From Nageia nagi (Eukaryota; Pinophyta), in the NCBI GenBank assembly GCA_050084985.1, contig JBITNC010000001.1, positions 155,868,001 to 155,932,000 on the forward strand: a stretch of 64,000 bases of DNA. Direction: 5' to 3'. Below the pieces are notes generated by a model, which saw only the letters and a list, made by a program, of their open reading frames with translations, did not search any database and was not told where the DNA came from. The position numbers and the translations under genes were made by a program. Shown one piece after another: positions 47,546 to 58,522 of this stretch (its first letter is position 1; the number at the start of each line of letters is the position of its first letter).

Positions 47546-47939
47546 GGCCATGATAAAAATCAAATATCAAAATAGAAAGCAAAAAAATTAGAGCTCATAA
47601 TCAAAAATAGGAAAAATCCAATTACAAAAAATAGAACATGCACATCATTGCAGTACATTATTCATGGTGCTAACACCATGTAAATCAATTCAAAATTACC
47701 CATTTCATGGGAATGTAGGTAAGTACAAGTATGATATTTCATCCCAAACTTCATCACATTTTAGATATATATGAAGTTCAAAGCATTCATGTTATGCAAT
47801 ATTTATATGTTTACTTTGAAAATATGACATAGTTTTTTATATCTATGATTTCTTTGTGATTATATTTCAAATGCAATATATGTTCTACTCATGATGTTTT
47901 CAAAAAAACATGAACAAAAATGTCTAACCCATTCTATAA

Positions 47940-48180
47940 GAAACCCTTATTACTTTGAGGCAATAAAGTACCCACTTTGCTTGGAGACATAAGAAAAATA
48001 ATGAAATCCTTATTACTTTAGGACAATAAAGTTACCACTTTTCTTGGAGATATAATAAAAATAAAGAAACCCTTATTACTTTGGAGAAAAAAAGTACCCA
48101 CTTTTCTTGGGGACATAAGAAAAATAGCAAGAAACCCTTATTGCTTTGGGGCAAGAAAGTACCCACTTTCTTGGGGACAC
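47940..48180. repeat. 62-66 bp tandem repeat, four copies
   Basis: Units start at 47940, 48003, 48065 and 48131. Each reads approximately GAAACCCTTATTACTTTGG, then AAGTACCCACTTTTCTTGG, then GGACATAAGAAAAATA. Confidence 0.85.
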
Positions 48181-48548
48181 TTTTATATCATGTTATGTTA
48201 TATAATACTATCATCATGTTATGATTTTTGTCTTCATTTTATGTTTGTCATCATGTTATTTTGCAATATTATATCTCTTTAAAATATATGATCTATGTGG
48301 GTATGTTTCTTTCATATTTTGCAAGTTATGTCTCACAATTTATTTTGCCTTGGCTTTCCCATCCATGGAGCTTTCTTGGGGCAACCAAGTCAAAAGGGAG
48401 CATGAAGGAGGAAAAAATTTGATGACATACATAAACCATTCAGGTAAGTACTCTTTAAATTTAGTTGAAATTTTTTATACAATTTTGTTTCATTCTTTGG
48501 ATTATGCAATTTCAATGCTTTTCATTACATATCCAAAAAGAGGCAAAA

Positions 48549-49302
48549 TGTAGACACCTAAAAAGGATTTTTTATTTATTAATAAATCAAATTTTAGTAT
48601 CTATGCTATATATTATTTAAATCATGTAAATATATATAATATCAAGAGTAATGTGCTAATTAAATACTAAACATATGCTAATCAAGGCTAATATCTCTTA
48701 ATCATGTTTATATATAAAATTATCTTGAGAATATCATTAATATTGCATGTTATTCTATAATTCTAATAAATGATTATTATTATTTAAAAATTGACTCTCA
48801 CTCTCTCTTTTTTCCTTATAGTATAAAAGGAGGTGCACAACATAATAACCCCTTTCAGATCTCTATGATAGATGGTTGTCCATACATTAGTTACTATGTT
48901 TACAGTGTCTCTAGATGCCACCTATCTAAGAATATGTTATGCTTAGAGCTTTATCTACTTGTTATATTTGGTATGCATCCTAATTATGTATTTTTAAGGT
49001 GTTGATGTTGTAACTTTGAAGTATTTACACATCATCTATGTCATGCTTTCTTACGATTCAAGGATACAGATTTGGAGGGTATTGAGCACTAATCTAGGTC
49101 ATTTGAATATCATTATGATTTCATCCAAAATTCGATCCAATCTTTTGTATCATCATGCCATATCTTTGAGGATTGCTTACTTCTCATCAAGTGCACATTT
49201 TCTTAATTTTATTCATACATCCTAGATAAGTGATTTGCTCCATATATTATAGATTTATCTTTATTAATATTTATTATAGTAAATCATAATTTAGATTCTA
49301 CA
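48549..49302 (+). repeat. Element A 3' LTR (754 bp)
   Basis: It begins TGTAGACACCTAAAAAGG after a purine tract (48534-48547) and ends GATTCTACA. A TATA box (TATAAAAGG) is at 48822-48830, about 275 bases into the LTR. The start shares GACACCTAAAAA with E1 and AACACCTAAAAAGG with B. Confidence 0.75.
48822..48830 (+). promoter_or_regulatory. LTR TATA box of element A
   Basis: TATAAAAGG, followed by AGGTGCACAAC about 9 bases later. Position and sequence suit an LTR core promoter. Confidence 0.55.
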
Positions 49303-49349
49303 TGCATATGTTGGAAGATTGTTGGAAAATATTACACAGTCTCATTTTA

Positions 49350-49425
49350 TACATTATACATATCCTACAATCATTGCATTATATGAAACTATATCTGCAT
49401 CATGTATCTTGTTAAACTATTCTAA
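49350..49425 (-). pseudogene. PPR gene fragment
   Basis: The minus strand reads FNKIHDADIVSYNAMIVGYV, one PPR helix pair. The DNA (CATATCCTACAATCATTGCA and following) closely matches 1335-1400 of the array at the start of the window, so it is a dispersed copy of the same repeat. Confidence 0.6.
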
Positions 49426-49429
49426 TATT

Positions 49430-50650
49430 TGTAACATTTTACAAGGTATTTGAAGATTCCAAAATGTTAGACTTGTAGTAACATTTTGTAGAGTATTTTA
49501 TATTTCTTTAATGACCTACCATCATGTATAGTTAGAGTTTTCTTTACCTTCATGTTATACTTGTAAAAATGATAACCAATCAAGGCTGATCATTTTCTTA
49601 AAATGTTAAGAACCTAAATATTTAGGTGATCATAGGCACTCAACTATACATAATGGTGAATCATTGAAGAAAACTAACAATTATAAAAGTTTAAACTGTT
49701 CAAATTTTTCAAAGGTTAGATGAACTTATAGCTTTTCATGTAGTTGGACTATTGTTGTATATTAGTGTGGGAATATGAAGATAACCAAGGTAAGGCATAT
49801 TTTTTGACTAGTAGGTATTCATTTTTAAATTCCCTTGGTGCATAAATTGGTATTAATTGGTTCAAAATAGTTGACATATTTATCTTTAAGAGGTCCAATC
49901 TAGTCTGATAAAACAATAAAAGATTTTTTTATCTTATTCTAAATGCAACATCAAACCTTTTCAAGATGCTAACCTAGTGGGATCCTACATGAAACTCATA
50001 TGAAATACACATCATGATGGGATATAATTATATCAAAATACAACCAATGAGAAACAAGATGAAACCCAAGATGAAACTAGATGGAAATTGGTTCATGGAG
50101 AATTTTGTACAATGTATTATAAATCAAGATAATTATGTATTAATTATAAGGTTTTTGAAGGACATTTTAAAACTTCAAAATTTTGTATTATTTCACCCTA
50201 TAAATAACTAAAAGAAATATGTTTTATTTCTTTGTCAACTCCAATTTTGTGCATGCTATGTTAATGTTGGGTAACGTGAATTGATCTTATTGGATTACTA
50301 CTATTGTCTATTGCATTTGGTGAAACAATATCAATACCTACTATAGTTTATTGTATGTATTATCATGTTCTTTGAAATAATATTTATTTATTGATGAAAT
50401 ATTTCAATGTATTGATGTAATATTACCTACTTATGTTTGTTTCATTTGGTGAAATAATATTAATGCCTATTGAGAAAAGATACGCATTCTTGATTCCTCT
50501 ATTTGTTAATGAAATTATGTGTGCTTAGGATCTAAGGACACTCTAAATGTTCTATGCTTTTCTCAAATATTTATGCTATATCTAGTAGGTGGAATAAATT
50601 AAAAAAATATACACAAATGATAAATGATAGAGGCATCTAAAAATTACCTG
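49430..50650. other. No gene recognised
   Basis: AT-rich. Near 50280-50470 the phrase GAAATAATATTAAT with CCTA recurs three times in a loose repeat. The plus frame 50014-50211 has no domain. Confidence 0.4.
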
Positions 50651-50654
50651 GATG

Positions 50655-51768
50655 TTGTTAGATTATGGTTAGTAAATAGGTTCATAAATTTTTATGGGAG
50701 ACAAATCACATCCAAAAACATAGGAAATTTATAGAGAGTTGGAGAGATTATCTTTATTGATGTAAGCAATGGGATATATTCTTGATAGTAGATTTATTAT
50801 GCAAATTATTTTATACCATAGTGAGAAACTAGCAATTATTCTTGGGATGTTAAACACATCTTCTAGCATATCATTTAAGTTATGTAGAACCTTTAAGTAT
50901 GTGATAATTTCCACTTTGCAATATAATTTATCTTAAATATTATTACACAAGAAATTATTGTATTGTTAATATTGTCAATTTTAATAATACTATCAATATT
51001 GATAACTTCACTTTCAATATTGATAATAGAAAAAAAAGGCACATATTCATAAAGCTAATATGATATAATAGCTTCATGAATATGTGCTAATATTTTTAAA
51101 TTTATATTTGTATATTTTTAAAGCTAATATGCTTCAATTTCTTCATGAATATACATGAGTCTTTTTAAAATTATGTTGCATATTCATGAATCTATTTTAT
51201 CATTTTAGCTTTATGAATATGAAAACATAAATTTAAAAACAATTATGCATATTCATGAAGCTATTCGATCATATTAGCTTCATGAATATTCCAACATAAG
51301 TTTAGAAATATCAATGTATATTCATGACATTATTAGATCATATTAGCTTCATGAATATACACCTTTTTTATTATTATCTATATTAAAAGTGAAGTTGTTA
51401 ATATTGACAATATTATCAAGAATTACAATATTGATAGTACAATTTCTTATGCAATAATTTTGAAGAGAAATTTTATTATAGAGTGGTAGTTATCATGTAC
51501 TTGAGGATTTTCCACAACTCGAATAATTTTTCTAAACAATGTGTTTAATAGCCTAAAAGAAATTTCTAGTTTCTCAATATGGTGGCAAATAATTTACTCC
51601 TCTTCCTCAACATATTACAAAAAAAATATAGTATTAAGAACATATCCTATTGCTTACATCAATAGAGATCATCTCTCCAACTCTCAATAAATTTCTTATA
51701 TTTTTGGATGTGATATATATCTCACAAAAAAGTATGAACCTATTTAGTAATGATAATCTAACTACAAA
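50655..51768. mobile_element. Long foldback (inverted-repeat) element
   Basis: The two halves are reverse complements over most of their length. Examples: left 50707-50770 (CACATCCAAAAACATAGGAAATTT, GAGAGTTGGAGAGATTATC, GATGTAAGCAATGGGATAT) against right 51640-51720; and left 50945-51040 against right 51370-51460. The centre near 51200 consists of several short palindromes of the type ATATTCATGAAGCT...AGCTTCATGAATAT. Arms are about 550 bases. There is no coding frame. The right arm ends where the LTR of element B begins, so B may have landed at or in its border. Confidence 0.75.
51764..51768. repeat. Putative target-site duplication of B
   Basis: ACAAA directly before the LTR; the partner is outside the window, so it is unproven. 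Confidence 0.25.
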
Positions 51769-52505
51769 TGTTAACACCTAAAAAGGAATTTTAATTTAAT
51801 TAAAATCCCCTTTTTAGTTATTCAAAATGATTTATTTAATTTATTAAATAAATACCTTAATCTATGTGCACTCTCATCTACCTTTATGTTTTATGGTAAT
51901 AGGTGGGTCAACCTTCCAATAAGCCCAAAGAGGATCCTTGGCACTATATATGTTTCCTATAAAGGTGAATAGGGCATGCATTATCATTATCATGACATGA
52001 CTGATATAATCTTGCATAATACTAAATCTTTTTGATAGGTGGCAATTACTAGTGTCATGATTGACCAATGTTTCTCAAATCCACCTATTAATTATGAAAA
52101 TTGTTATACTCTAGCCTATACATCCCTATGATCTTTCACACCTCTACACATGATATTCTATAGAATGAAGGTTCGATGATGATATTGAGCTTGAGGTGAG
52201 GCTAAATTGGAAAGGTAGTCGAGCACCATCGCTAGGTTTCTAGTATCACCACTAGGTTGAGGCTAGATTGGTGGCTCCATTATTCAAAGAGGCTCATCAT
52301 TCATTTTCTTTCATCTAAATATCACCTTCAATCATTATCATAGGTAAAGTATAGGTTTGTATCTTCCATTTTCTAGTTTAGGTTAAAGTTCAATTTGATT
52401 ACTGTTACTACTTTGTCCATAATTTTATGGTTAATTAATTAATTGAATATTTTATGAATAACCCTATTTTAATAATTAATTTTATTATTTTTTTTATTTA
52501 TATCA
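51769..52505 (+). repeat. Element B 5' LTR (737 bp)
   Basis: TGTTAACACCTAAAAAGG at the start, TATCA at the end, PBS two bases later. Bases 51780-51815 form a hairpin (AAAAAGGAATTTTAATT against AATTAAAATCCCCTTTTT). No 3' partner is in the window; boundaries rest on comparison with elements A and E1 and on the PBS. Confidence 0.65.
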
Positions 52506-52507
52506 AT

Positions 52508-52521
52508 TGGTGAACTTGACG
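52508..52521 (+). other. Element B primer-binding site
   Basis: TGGTGAACTTGAC, shared with element A. Confidence 0.5.
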
Positions 52522-52669
52522 TGTCCTATAAACCTTAGAAATTTATTTTTTTAGGAAATCACATTTTTTTGTGGAGCCTTTTCAACATATTACATTATCC
52601 TTCACTAGTTATGCCAAAACCTTAGAGTTTTGGATAGGAATAATATCAACTTTCTAAGTGTTTCAATCA

Positions 52670-53770
52670 TGGAACCCATCGATTTTCTTTCCATGGTAAA
52701 TAGCTTTGATGAGGTCACCAAAGCTAATATAAATAATATTCTTTATGAAAATGAATACTAAAGTGATACCTCTAACATTGGGGGCAATCATCCATTTGCT
52801 AGTACCACATTACCTATATCCTAGGATTCGAATCCTCTATGTGATAAGATTTGTAACACTAGGGTGCTTAACTTACAAGTGGAACCTATTTTTTATAAAT
52901 ATAATGGATATGAAGATCCTATGGCTCATATCAAGGCTTTTAAAATAAAATTCAAGTTGAAGTTTGGGATGAATGATAATCTCATGACTAAATATCTCCT
53001 TACCATATTTTGAGGTGATGCACTTAATTGGTACTTCTCTCTACCTACTAAATCCATTAATTGTTATGTGCAACTCATTTCAAAATTATATATCCAATTT
53101 AAATATTATACTCCTAGATAAATGATAGTTTTTAATCTAGTCAGTTTTATCCAAGGTCTAAATGAAATATTTTTCAAGTTTGCCCAAAGATTTCAAAACA
53201 TTTGGAGCATGATTCTTCAATATTTATCTAAAAACCATGTCATATCCATGTTCATACATAATATAAACTCTAAATTAAGATTTTAATCCCTAGACTACAT
53301 GACCTTACCATTCATAGAGAGTGTCAGCAGATTTACAAAAAAAGAGAGATGCTTGGTTAAGATGGGTGACTTGAAATATGGAAACCTTAGCAAAGAATCA
53401 AAGGGATCCTAATATCAAAAGAAGGAAGAAAAAGAGATCCATGTTATTGAATAACATCCATATAAAGAAATATAAAAGAGTGAAGCCAATCAATAGTTTG
53501 AAAAGAATAAGTAGTTACCTATTGCTCCTACTTTGATGTACAAAGAGTGCCTGTAGAAGTGGCTTATCAAACCTAACCCAAAATCAAAACTAGATCCTCA
53601 TGATGATAAACCTATTTGGTATAATAAAGCAAAAAAAAATTATTATCACAAGGTCAAATGTCACAAGATAAACTCTTGCATGGTCCTACGGAAATAGTTT
53701 CAAAAATTGTTGAATGATGGAAAAATACATTATAAGGCCCATGCAGTTAATACCAAAGATTGAGAATAGC
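52670..53770 (+). pseudogene. Element B gag remnant
   Basis: It reads MEPIDFLSMVNSFDEVTKAN near 52670, then in one frame with stops LQVEPIFYKYNGYEDPMAHI, FKLKFGMNDNLMTKYL, GDALNWYFSLPTKSI and the capsid end FNLVSFIQGLNEIFFKFAQRF. The capsid signature is clear. A later Lys-rich section (53330-53700) contains YYHKVKCHKINSC, weakly like a zinc knuckle but incomplete. Stops include TGA where CGA (Arg) would be expected in the capsid region. Confidence 0.7.
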
Positions 53771-53899
53771 TTTTAATTAATTACATATTCAATGAAGAAC
53801 TCTAAAATACCATTAGGAGAGGGAGACTTAGAGGGCATGTCCATCAAAACACTATTGAGTGAACAAAAGTTCCACACAATTACATTCCATAAAACCTAC

Positions 53900-54590
53900 T
53901 TGAAAAATTAAAGGTAACACATGCTAAGATAAGTATTTTTGAACTCTTGCAATTATCAATTGATCATAGGAATGCTTTATTTGATGTATTAAAGTAAACT
54001 AAATTTGATATGGATATCCTCGTAGCTAAATTTGTTGAATTGATAGCTAATCTTGACACTAAATTGGTATGTAACATGCTTTCTTTTCAATATAGTTAAT
54101 TGCCTAGTGAAGATGTGATTGAAAAGAATTTAGGCTTGTATATCCATGTTAATATCAATAGCATTCATGTTAAAAAGGATTTGATTAATACTAGATCTAA
54201 TGTAAATATTTTCTCTACTAATTTGTTATAAAAGTATTTACCTTTAATATATGCAAAAATGAAAAGAATAATAATTAACATTAAAATATTTGAAAATATT
54301 CAAAAGGAATGCATTACTTATGTCACTATTCCTATTGAAGTAGGTGGTAAGTATGTTGATCAAAAGGTTTATGTTTTTCAAATAAATTTTCCATATAACA
54401 TTTTTCTTAGAAGGCCATGGATCCATAATACTAGGGCTATCACTTCTACTTTGCATCATTCGATCAAGTTTATGCATAAGGGGAAACAGGTAACTACTCA
54501 TGCAGAGAACAATCTCATGGATGTGTTTCAATCAACTAAAAGGTTTTGTTACCTCATGACTTGGTTGAAGATGAGGGTACCAATCTAACA
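53900..54590 (+). pseudogene. Element B aspartic protease, inactivated
   Basis: KDLINTRSNVNIF near 54180 stands where retropepsins have D-T-G: Asp is Asn and Gly is Arg, both one G-to-A step. The following open piece 54259-54588 (109 aa) has VTIPIEVGGKYVDQKVYVFQ and FPYNIFLRRPWIHNTRA, the rest of the domain. It corresponds to the E1 protease, which has the same Asp-to-Asn change. Confidence 0.7.
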
Positions 54591-54827
54591 CCTATGATAG
54601 ATATTAGTCTTCAAGAGGTAAGTATGGGAACATATAGGATTTTGGAGATAGATATCTAGGAGAGCTTCAGAGAGCTCAAGAGGCCCCTTTCTATACTTAA
54701 AACCCAATTCCTTCACTCAGATGAGGATGAAATTGATCATCATCACTCATTTCCTAAGGAGTATTTTGAGCATGTTGAGGATGTCCAAGCCTTATATCAC
54801 AAAAATGATGAAAATATTGCATCAATA

Positions 54828-55148
54828 ATGGATAGTTCAATCTTTGCTTCTCAAATACCACCTAGAATGGTAAGTCTACATTTCAATAGCATTGATTATA
54901 CTTTTGCTAACCATTATATGCAAAAATATCAATATGGTGGGAAAGGATTAGGTAAGAGTGAGCAGGGTATCATAGAACCTATTCCAAGTGATGGTCAATA
55001 TAAAAGAAAAAATAGAATTAGATTTGAATCCTCCACATCTTCCCCACCACCATGCATCATTCATCATGTAACTCAAGAACATCCTACAGACATTTGGGAT
55101 GAGTGGTTGCATTGTAAAATGATAACTAGCTCTATGGAGGAGTTATAG
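54828..55148 (+). pseudogene. Element B G-patch-like segment
   Basis: A 106-aa open frame. Around residues 33-53 it reads MQKYQYGGKGLGKSEQGIIEP, a good match to the G-patch core (aromatic residue, G-x-G-L-G-K, then Q-G-I). G-patches bind RNA or activate helicases. It lies between protease and RT, as in E1. Confidence 0.65.
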
Positions 55149-55639
55149 CCATATTAAATGGATCCATTCTTACCACTTATAGCTCTAGTTTGATTGGACA
55201 TCTTTCAGATTCATGATGCTATCCTTGAGAAACTAGGGGCATAGATTGAGTTTACCAAATCTAATGAAAAGAGGATTGTAGCATGATTATTATGATATTA
55301 GGCATATTTTGATGAATAGGTCTACATGAATAATGTAGGTATTATAGGTTAATTCTTCACCTTACCTCTTTTCTTTCATGTGTTTTTTAATTGAGTTAAT
55401 CCTAGGTCTAGGATATTTTTCCTTTTCATGTGTATCTTCCCTTTCATAAATGGAGTGATGTCACTAGATTCTAGGGTCACCACTCCATTCTCCTTATCTC
55501 TCATGACTAAGTTTGGATGCAGGATTGGGGGCATTGCATATTCCTCCCTATCATAGTGAAGAAATATCCTACCTTAGTGAGGAAAGAGTAGAAGTTAATA
55601 TTGGTACCTGAGAGGACCCATAGTTGGTTTAAATAGGAC

Positions 55640-56430
55640 CTTGGTTAACCTTGGAAAAATGGGAGAGGTACTACCTACTATTATTTAATTTTTTTGATGT
55701 CTTTGCTTGGTCTTATTTTGATATGCCTAGTATTGATCTTGATTTTGTCACAATGTCAAACCATCAACAAAAGCCTAGAAAAATGCATCCTAGAGTTTCT
55801 CTTGTTGTTAAAAAGAAAATTAGTAAGTATCTTACAATAGTTTCATTATTCTTGTTGATTATTCTCCTTGAATATCTAACATTATTCCTACAATTAAGCC
55901 TAATGGTGAGATAAGATGTACAAATTTTAAGGATATTAATAAGGCATATCCCAAAGATACCTTTACTTTGCCTAACATTGATATGATTGTAGATTCAACA
56001 GAAGGCTATGAAGTCTTATCTTTCATGGATGGTTTTTTCAACTATAATCAAATAAGGATCAATAAGGAGGACCAACATAAGATAGCTTTTGTTACTCCTA
56101 GGGGTACATTTTATTAGGTGATCATACCTTTTGGTTTAAAGAATGCAAGTGCAACTTATCAAAGAGCTATAGTGAGCATGTTCCATGATATGATCCGTGA
56201 ATATCTTGAGTTATATGTTGATGAAATCCTAGCCAAATCCATAGCCAAAGATGATCACATTTTAGATTTGAGGAAGATATTTCAGAGAATGAGAGAATAT
56301 AAGTTGAAGTTAAAATCTCAAAAGTGTGCATTTGGGGTATCATTAGGCAAACTACTTGGTTTCATTGTATCACACAGAAGCATTGAGTGGATCCTAATGA
56401 AGTTACAACCATTTTTGATCTTCCACAACC
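55640..56430 (+). pseudogene. Element B reverse transcriptase remnant
   Basis: Pieces: DVFAWSYFDMPSID and HPRVSLVVKKKISKYL (55651-55914), then after a frameshift IIPTIKPNGEIRCTNFKDINKAYPKDTFTLP and SFMDGFFNYNQIRINKEDQHK. The open piece 56118-56486 has the active site LYVDEILAKS, in which the second Asp of YVDD is Glu, and LKLKSQKCAFGVSLGKLLGFIVS. The thumb to RNase H connection is deleted (see next entry). Confidence 0.75.
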
Positions 56431-56790
56431 ATTTATATTTTAGCAACCATGAATGCCCTAGGGGCCATGTTAGCACAAAAAGATGATAGTAATAAGGAAA
56501 GAGCCATATATTACATCAATAAGAATTTTCTTGATTATGAAACATATTATAGTCCAATAGAAAAGATGTGCTTAGCAATAGTATTCTCAATATAAAAGTT
56601 AATATATTACATACTTGGCAACACAACATATATCATAGCTTGGGCTGATCCACTCAAATATCTTATGTACAAATCCTACCTATCTAGAAGAGCTAAGAAA
56701 TGGGTGGTGTTACTTCAAGAATTTGATTTGGTATCCAGCACTTAAAAATCAATTAAAGGATAAGCTATTGTAGATTTCATTGCCAACCAT
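56431..56790 (+). pseudogene. Element B native RNase H, N-terminally deleted
   Basis: After the RT thumb (about 56430) the sequence jumps to TMNALGAMLAQKDDSNKERA, IYYINKNFLDYETYYSPIEK and MCLAIVFSI. The 75-90 codons that join thumb and RNase H in E1 (QLVDRTAP region) are missing, so an internal deletion is probable. The rest ends with QEFDLVSS-type sequence. Confidence 0.6.
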
Positions 56791-56929
56791 CCAAAAAATG
56801 AATTATCTAGGATACAAGAAGAATTTCCTAATGAAGTGGGTAGTCTTATCACTTGTAGAGCTAGCACCTTCATTGGATTCTAGTGCCATCATTTGGATAA
56901 AGATGCAATTTGTCTAGAGGTTTTTATTG

Positions 56930-57420
56930 GCTTCATATAAGAAAATGAGTGAATGTTATACTTTTATTATTCAAAGTGTGTTCATGAAGCTGGAGCAATA
57001 ATTATCTTCATCAACCCTCATAGTGATGTTATCTCTCTCTCTTATTGTTTAAGCTTTGATTGCACTAACAACATGGAAAAATATGAGTCTCTTATCCTAG
57101 GTTTGAAAACTAAAATAATTTTGAAGGTGAAAAAGATCAAAATATTTGGTGATTCTCAACTAATCATAAAGCAAGTGTCCAACATTTACAACATCAAGGA
57201 TAAAAAGTTGAAACCATACAAGGACATGGTTAATAATCTCCTCATGTACTTCTATGAGTATCATATTAACAACATCCCAAGAGACAAAAATAGGTATGCT
57301 AATGTTATGGCTAGTGATGCATTCCTTGCCCCTATCAACATTGAAGATGATAAAACCATCCTCACCATCAAGAACATTGGTAAGCATTCTCATGAGTATG
57401 ATGTCCAAATTTTCATTGAA
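56930..57420 (+). pseudogene. Element B second RNase H
   Basis: The start of the long open frame 56953-57930 (325 aa). The first catalytic Asp is Tyr (LYFYYSKCVHEAGA). Glu is kept in MEKYESLILGLK, Asp in IFGDSQLIIKQV, but the last is Asn in NRYANVMASDAF. It follows the native RNase H and precedes integrase. Two of four catalytic residues are lost although the frame is still open. Confidence 0.75.
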
Positions 57421-57429
57421 GGTAATTAT

Positions 57430-58522
57430 TTTTTAGCTACTTGTATTAATGCATATGAATGGTATCAAGATGTTTTTAATTATCTTAAAAATGGTATTAT
57501 CCCTATTGAATTTGATCATAATGCTAGAATTAGACTCAATAAGCTAGCTATGAAATATGTCATTATTGGTGATTTTTTATATAGAAGGTATTTTGAAGGT
57601 ACTCTTCCTAGATGTCTTAAGCGTAATGAAATAGATATCGCTCTTCATCAAACTCATGATGGTATTTGTGGTTGTCATTCTAATATTAAATTTTTATATC
57701 AAAAATTGCTTAGAATTGGTTATTTTTGGCCTACTATGCTCAAAGATTATGAAATATATACTAGAAAGTGTGAGCAATATCAAAAGAATGATAGGCTTCA
57801 ACCTTATCCTTCTCATGATTTTCATTCTATTGTATCTCCTTGGCCATTTTCTATTTGGGTACTTAATTTTATTAGCAATATTAACCCTATTTTAAGAGAT
57901 GGACATAAGTTTATCATTACAGCTACATAATACTTCACTAAATGAGTGGAGGCCATACCTATGAATTTAGAAAATTGAGGTAAAAGTTTTGATTTTCTTA
58001 TTGAATATATCATTTGTAGATATGGTGTTCCTTCTAAATTATTTATGGATAATGATCCAAGCTTTAAAGGTAATGAAGTCAAAGATTTTTGCACTAAATA
58101 TCACATTGAAAGGAATTTATCTTCTCCTTATTATCCTCAATGAAATGGTCAAGCTAAAGCATCTAACAAGGTAATCAAAAGTATCCTATCCAAACTATAG
58201 CAAAGCATGGTAAATATTGGCATGAACAACTCCCTTGTGTGTTGTGGGCCTATAGGACTAGTATTAGAACCTCTATAGGTGCCACTCCCTTTTCCCTCAT
58301 GTATGGAGATGAAGTTGTTGTCCCATTAGAATAAGAGATACCATTCCTTCACATATCATTAGATGCTCTCCTTCCTAATGAAGATAGGCATAAGTCTAAG
58401 TTAGTCCAGCTAGAGGCCATATATGAGAAGAGGATCAATGCTCTAGAACACCTTCATGCATATCACTCCCACATCAAATGAGCTTGTAGCAAGAATATTA
58501 TCCCTAAAGAGTTCAAGTTAGG
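57430..58522 (+). pseudogene. Element B integrase remnant
   Basis: The N-terminal zinc region is in the same open frame: LHQTHDGICGCHSN and TRKCEQYQKND; the second Cys of the C-X2-C is Tyr. Core: IWVLNFI (first catalytic Asp now Asn), FMDNDPSF, and [11 protein letters not shown] (Glu replaced by Lys). Stops follow. The element is cut at 58522 by element D after NIIPKEFKL. Confidence 0.75.

Larger units (their letters stand above)
45166..49302 (+). mobile_element. Element A: LTR element without pol (non-autonomous)
   Basis: A truncated 5' LTR (45166-45429) and a full 3' LTR (48549-49302) enclose 3.1 kb with no recognisable gag capsid, protease, RT or integrase. The PBS and leader match element B: TGGTGAAACTTGA against TGGTGAACTTGAC, then similar CTTAGAA...TTAGGAAATCAC phrases. 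It holds a small broken ORF, two tandem-repeat tracts and a purine tract before the 3' LTR. By structure it is a large non-autonomous derivative that would need proteins from a B-like element. The dependence is inference. Confidence 0.65.
51769..58522 (+). mobile_element. Element B: Ty3/gypsy Tat-like, 3' end displaced
   Basis: A plus-strand element with 5' LTR, PBS, gag, protease, G-patch-like segment, RT, RNase H, second RNase H and integrase. It stops at 58522, where the LTR of element D begins, so the rest should lie beyond D, outside the window. Same lineage as E1 (LTR start, domain order, G-patch). Catalytic changes: protease Asp to Asn, RT YVDD to YVDE, second RNase H with two of four acidic residues lost, integrase D and E changed. 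Confidence 0.8.

Noticed and set aside
47940-48180. CRISPR-like array
   Set aside because: Units are contiguous tandem repeats without unique spacers, in eukaryotic repeat DNA.
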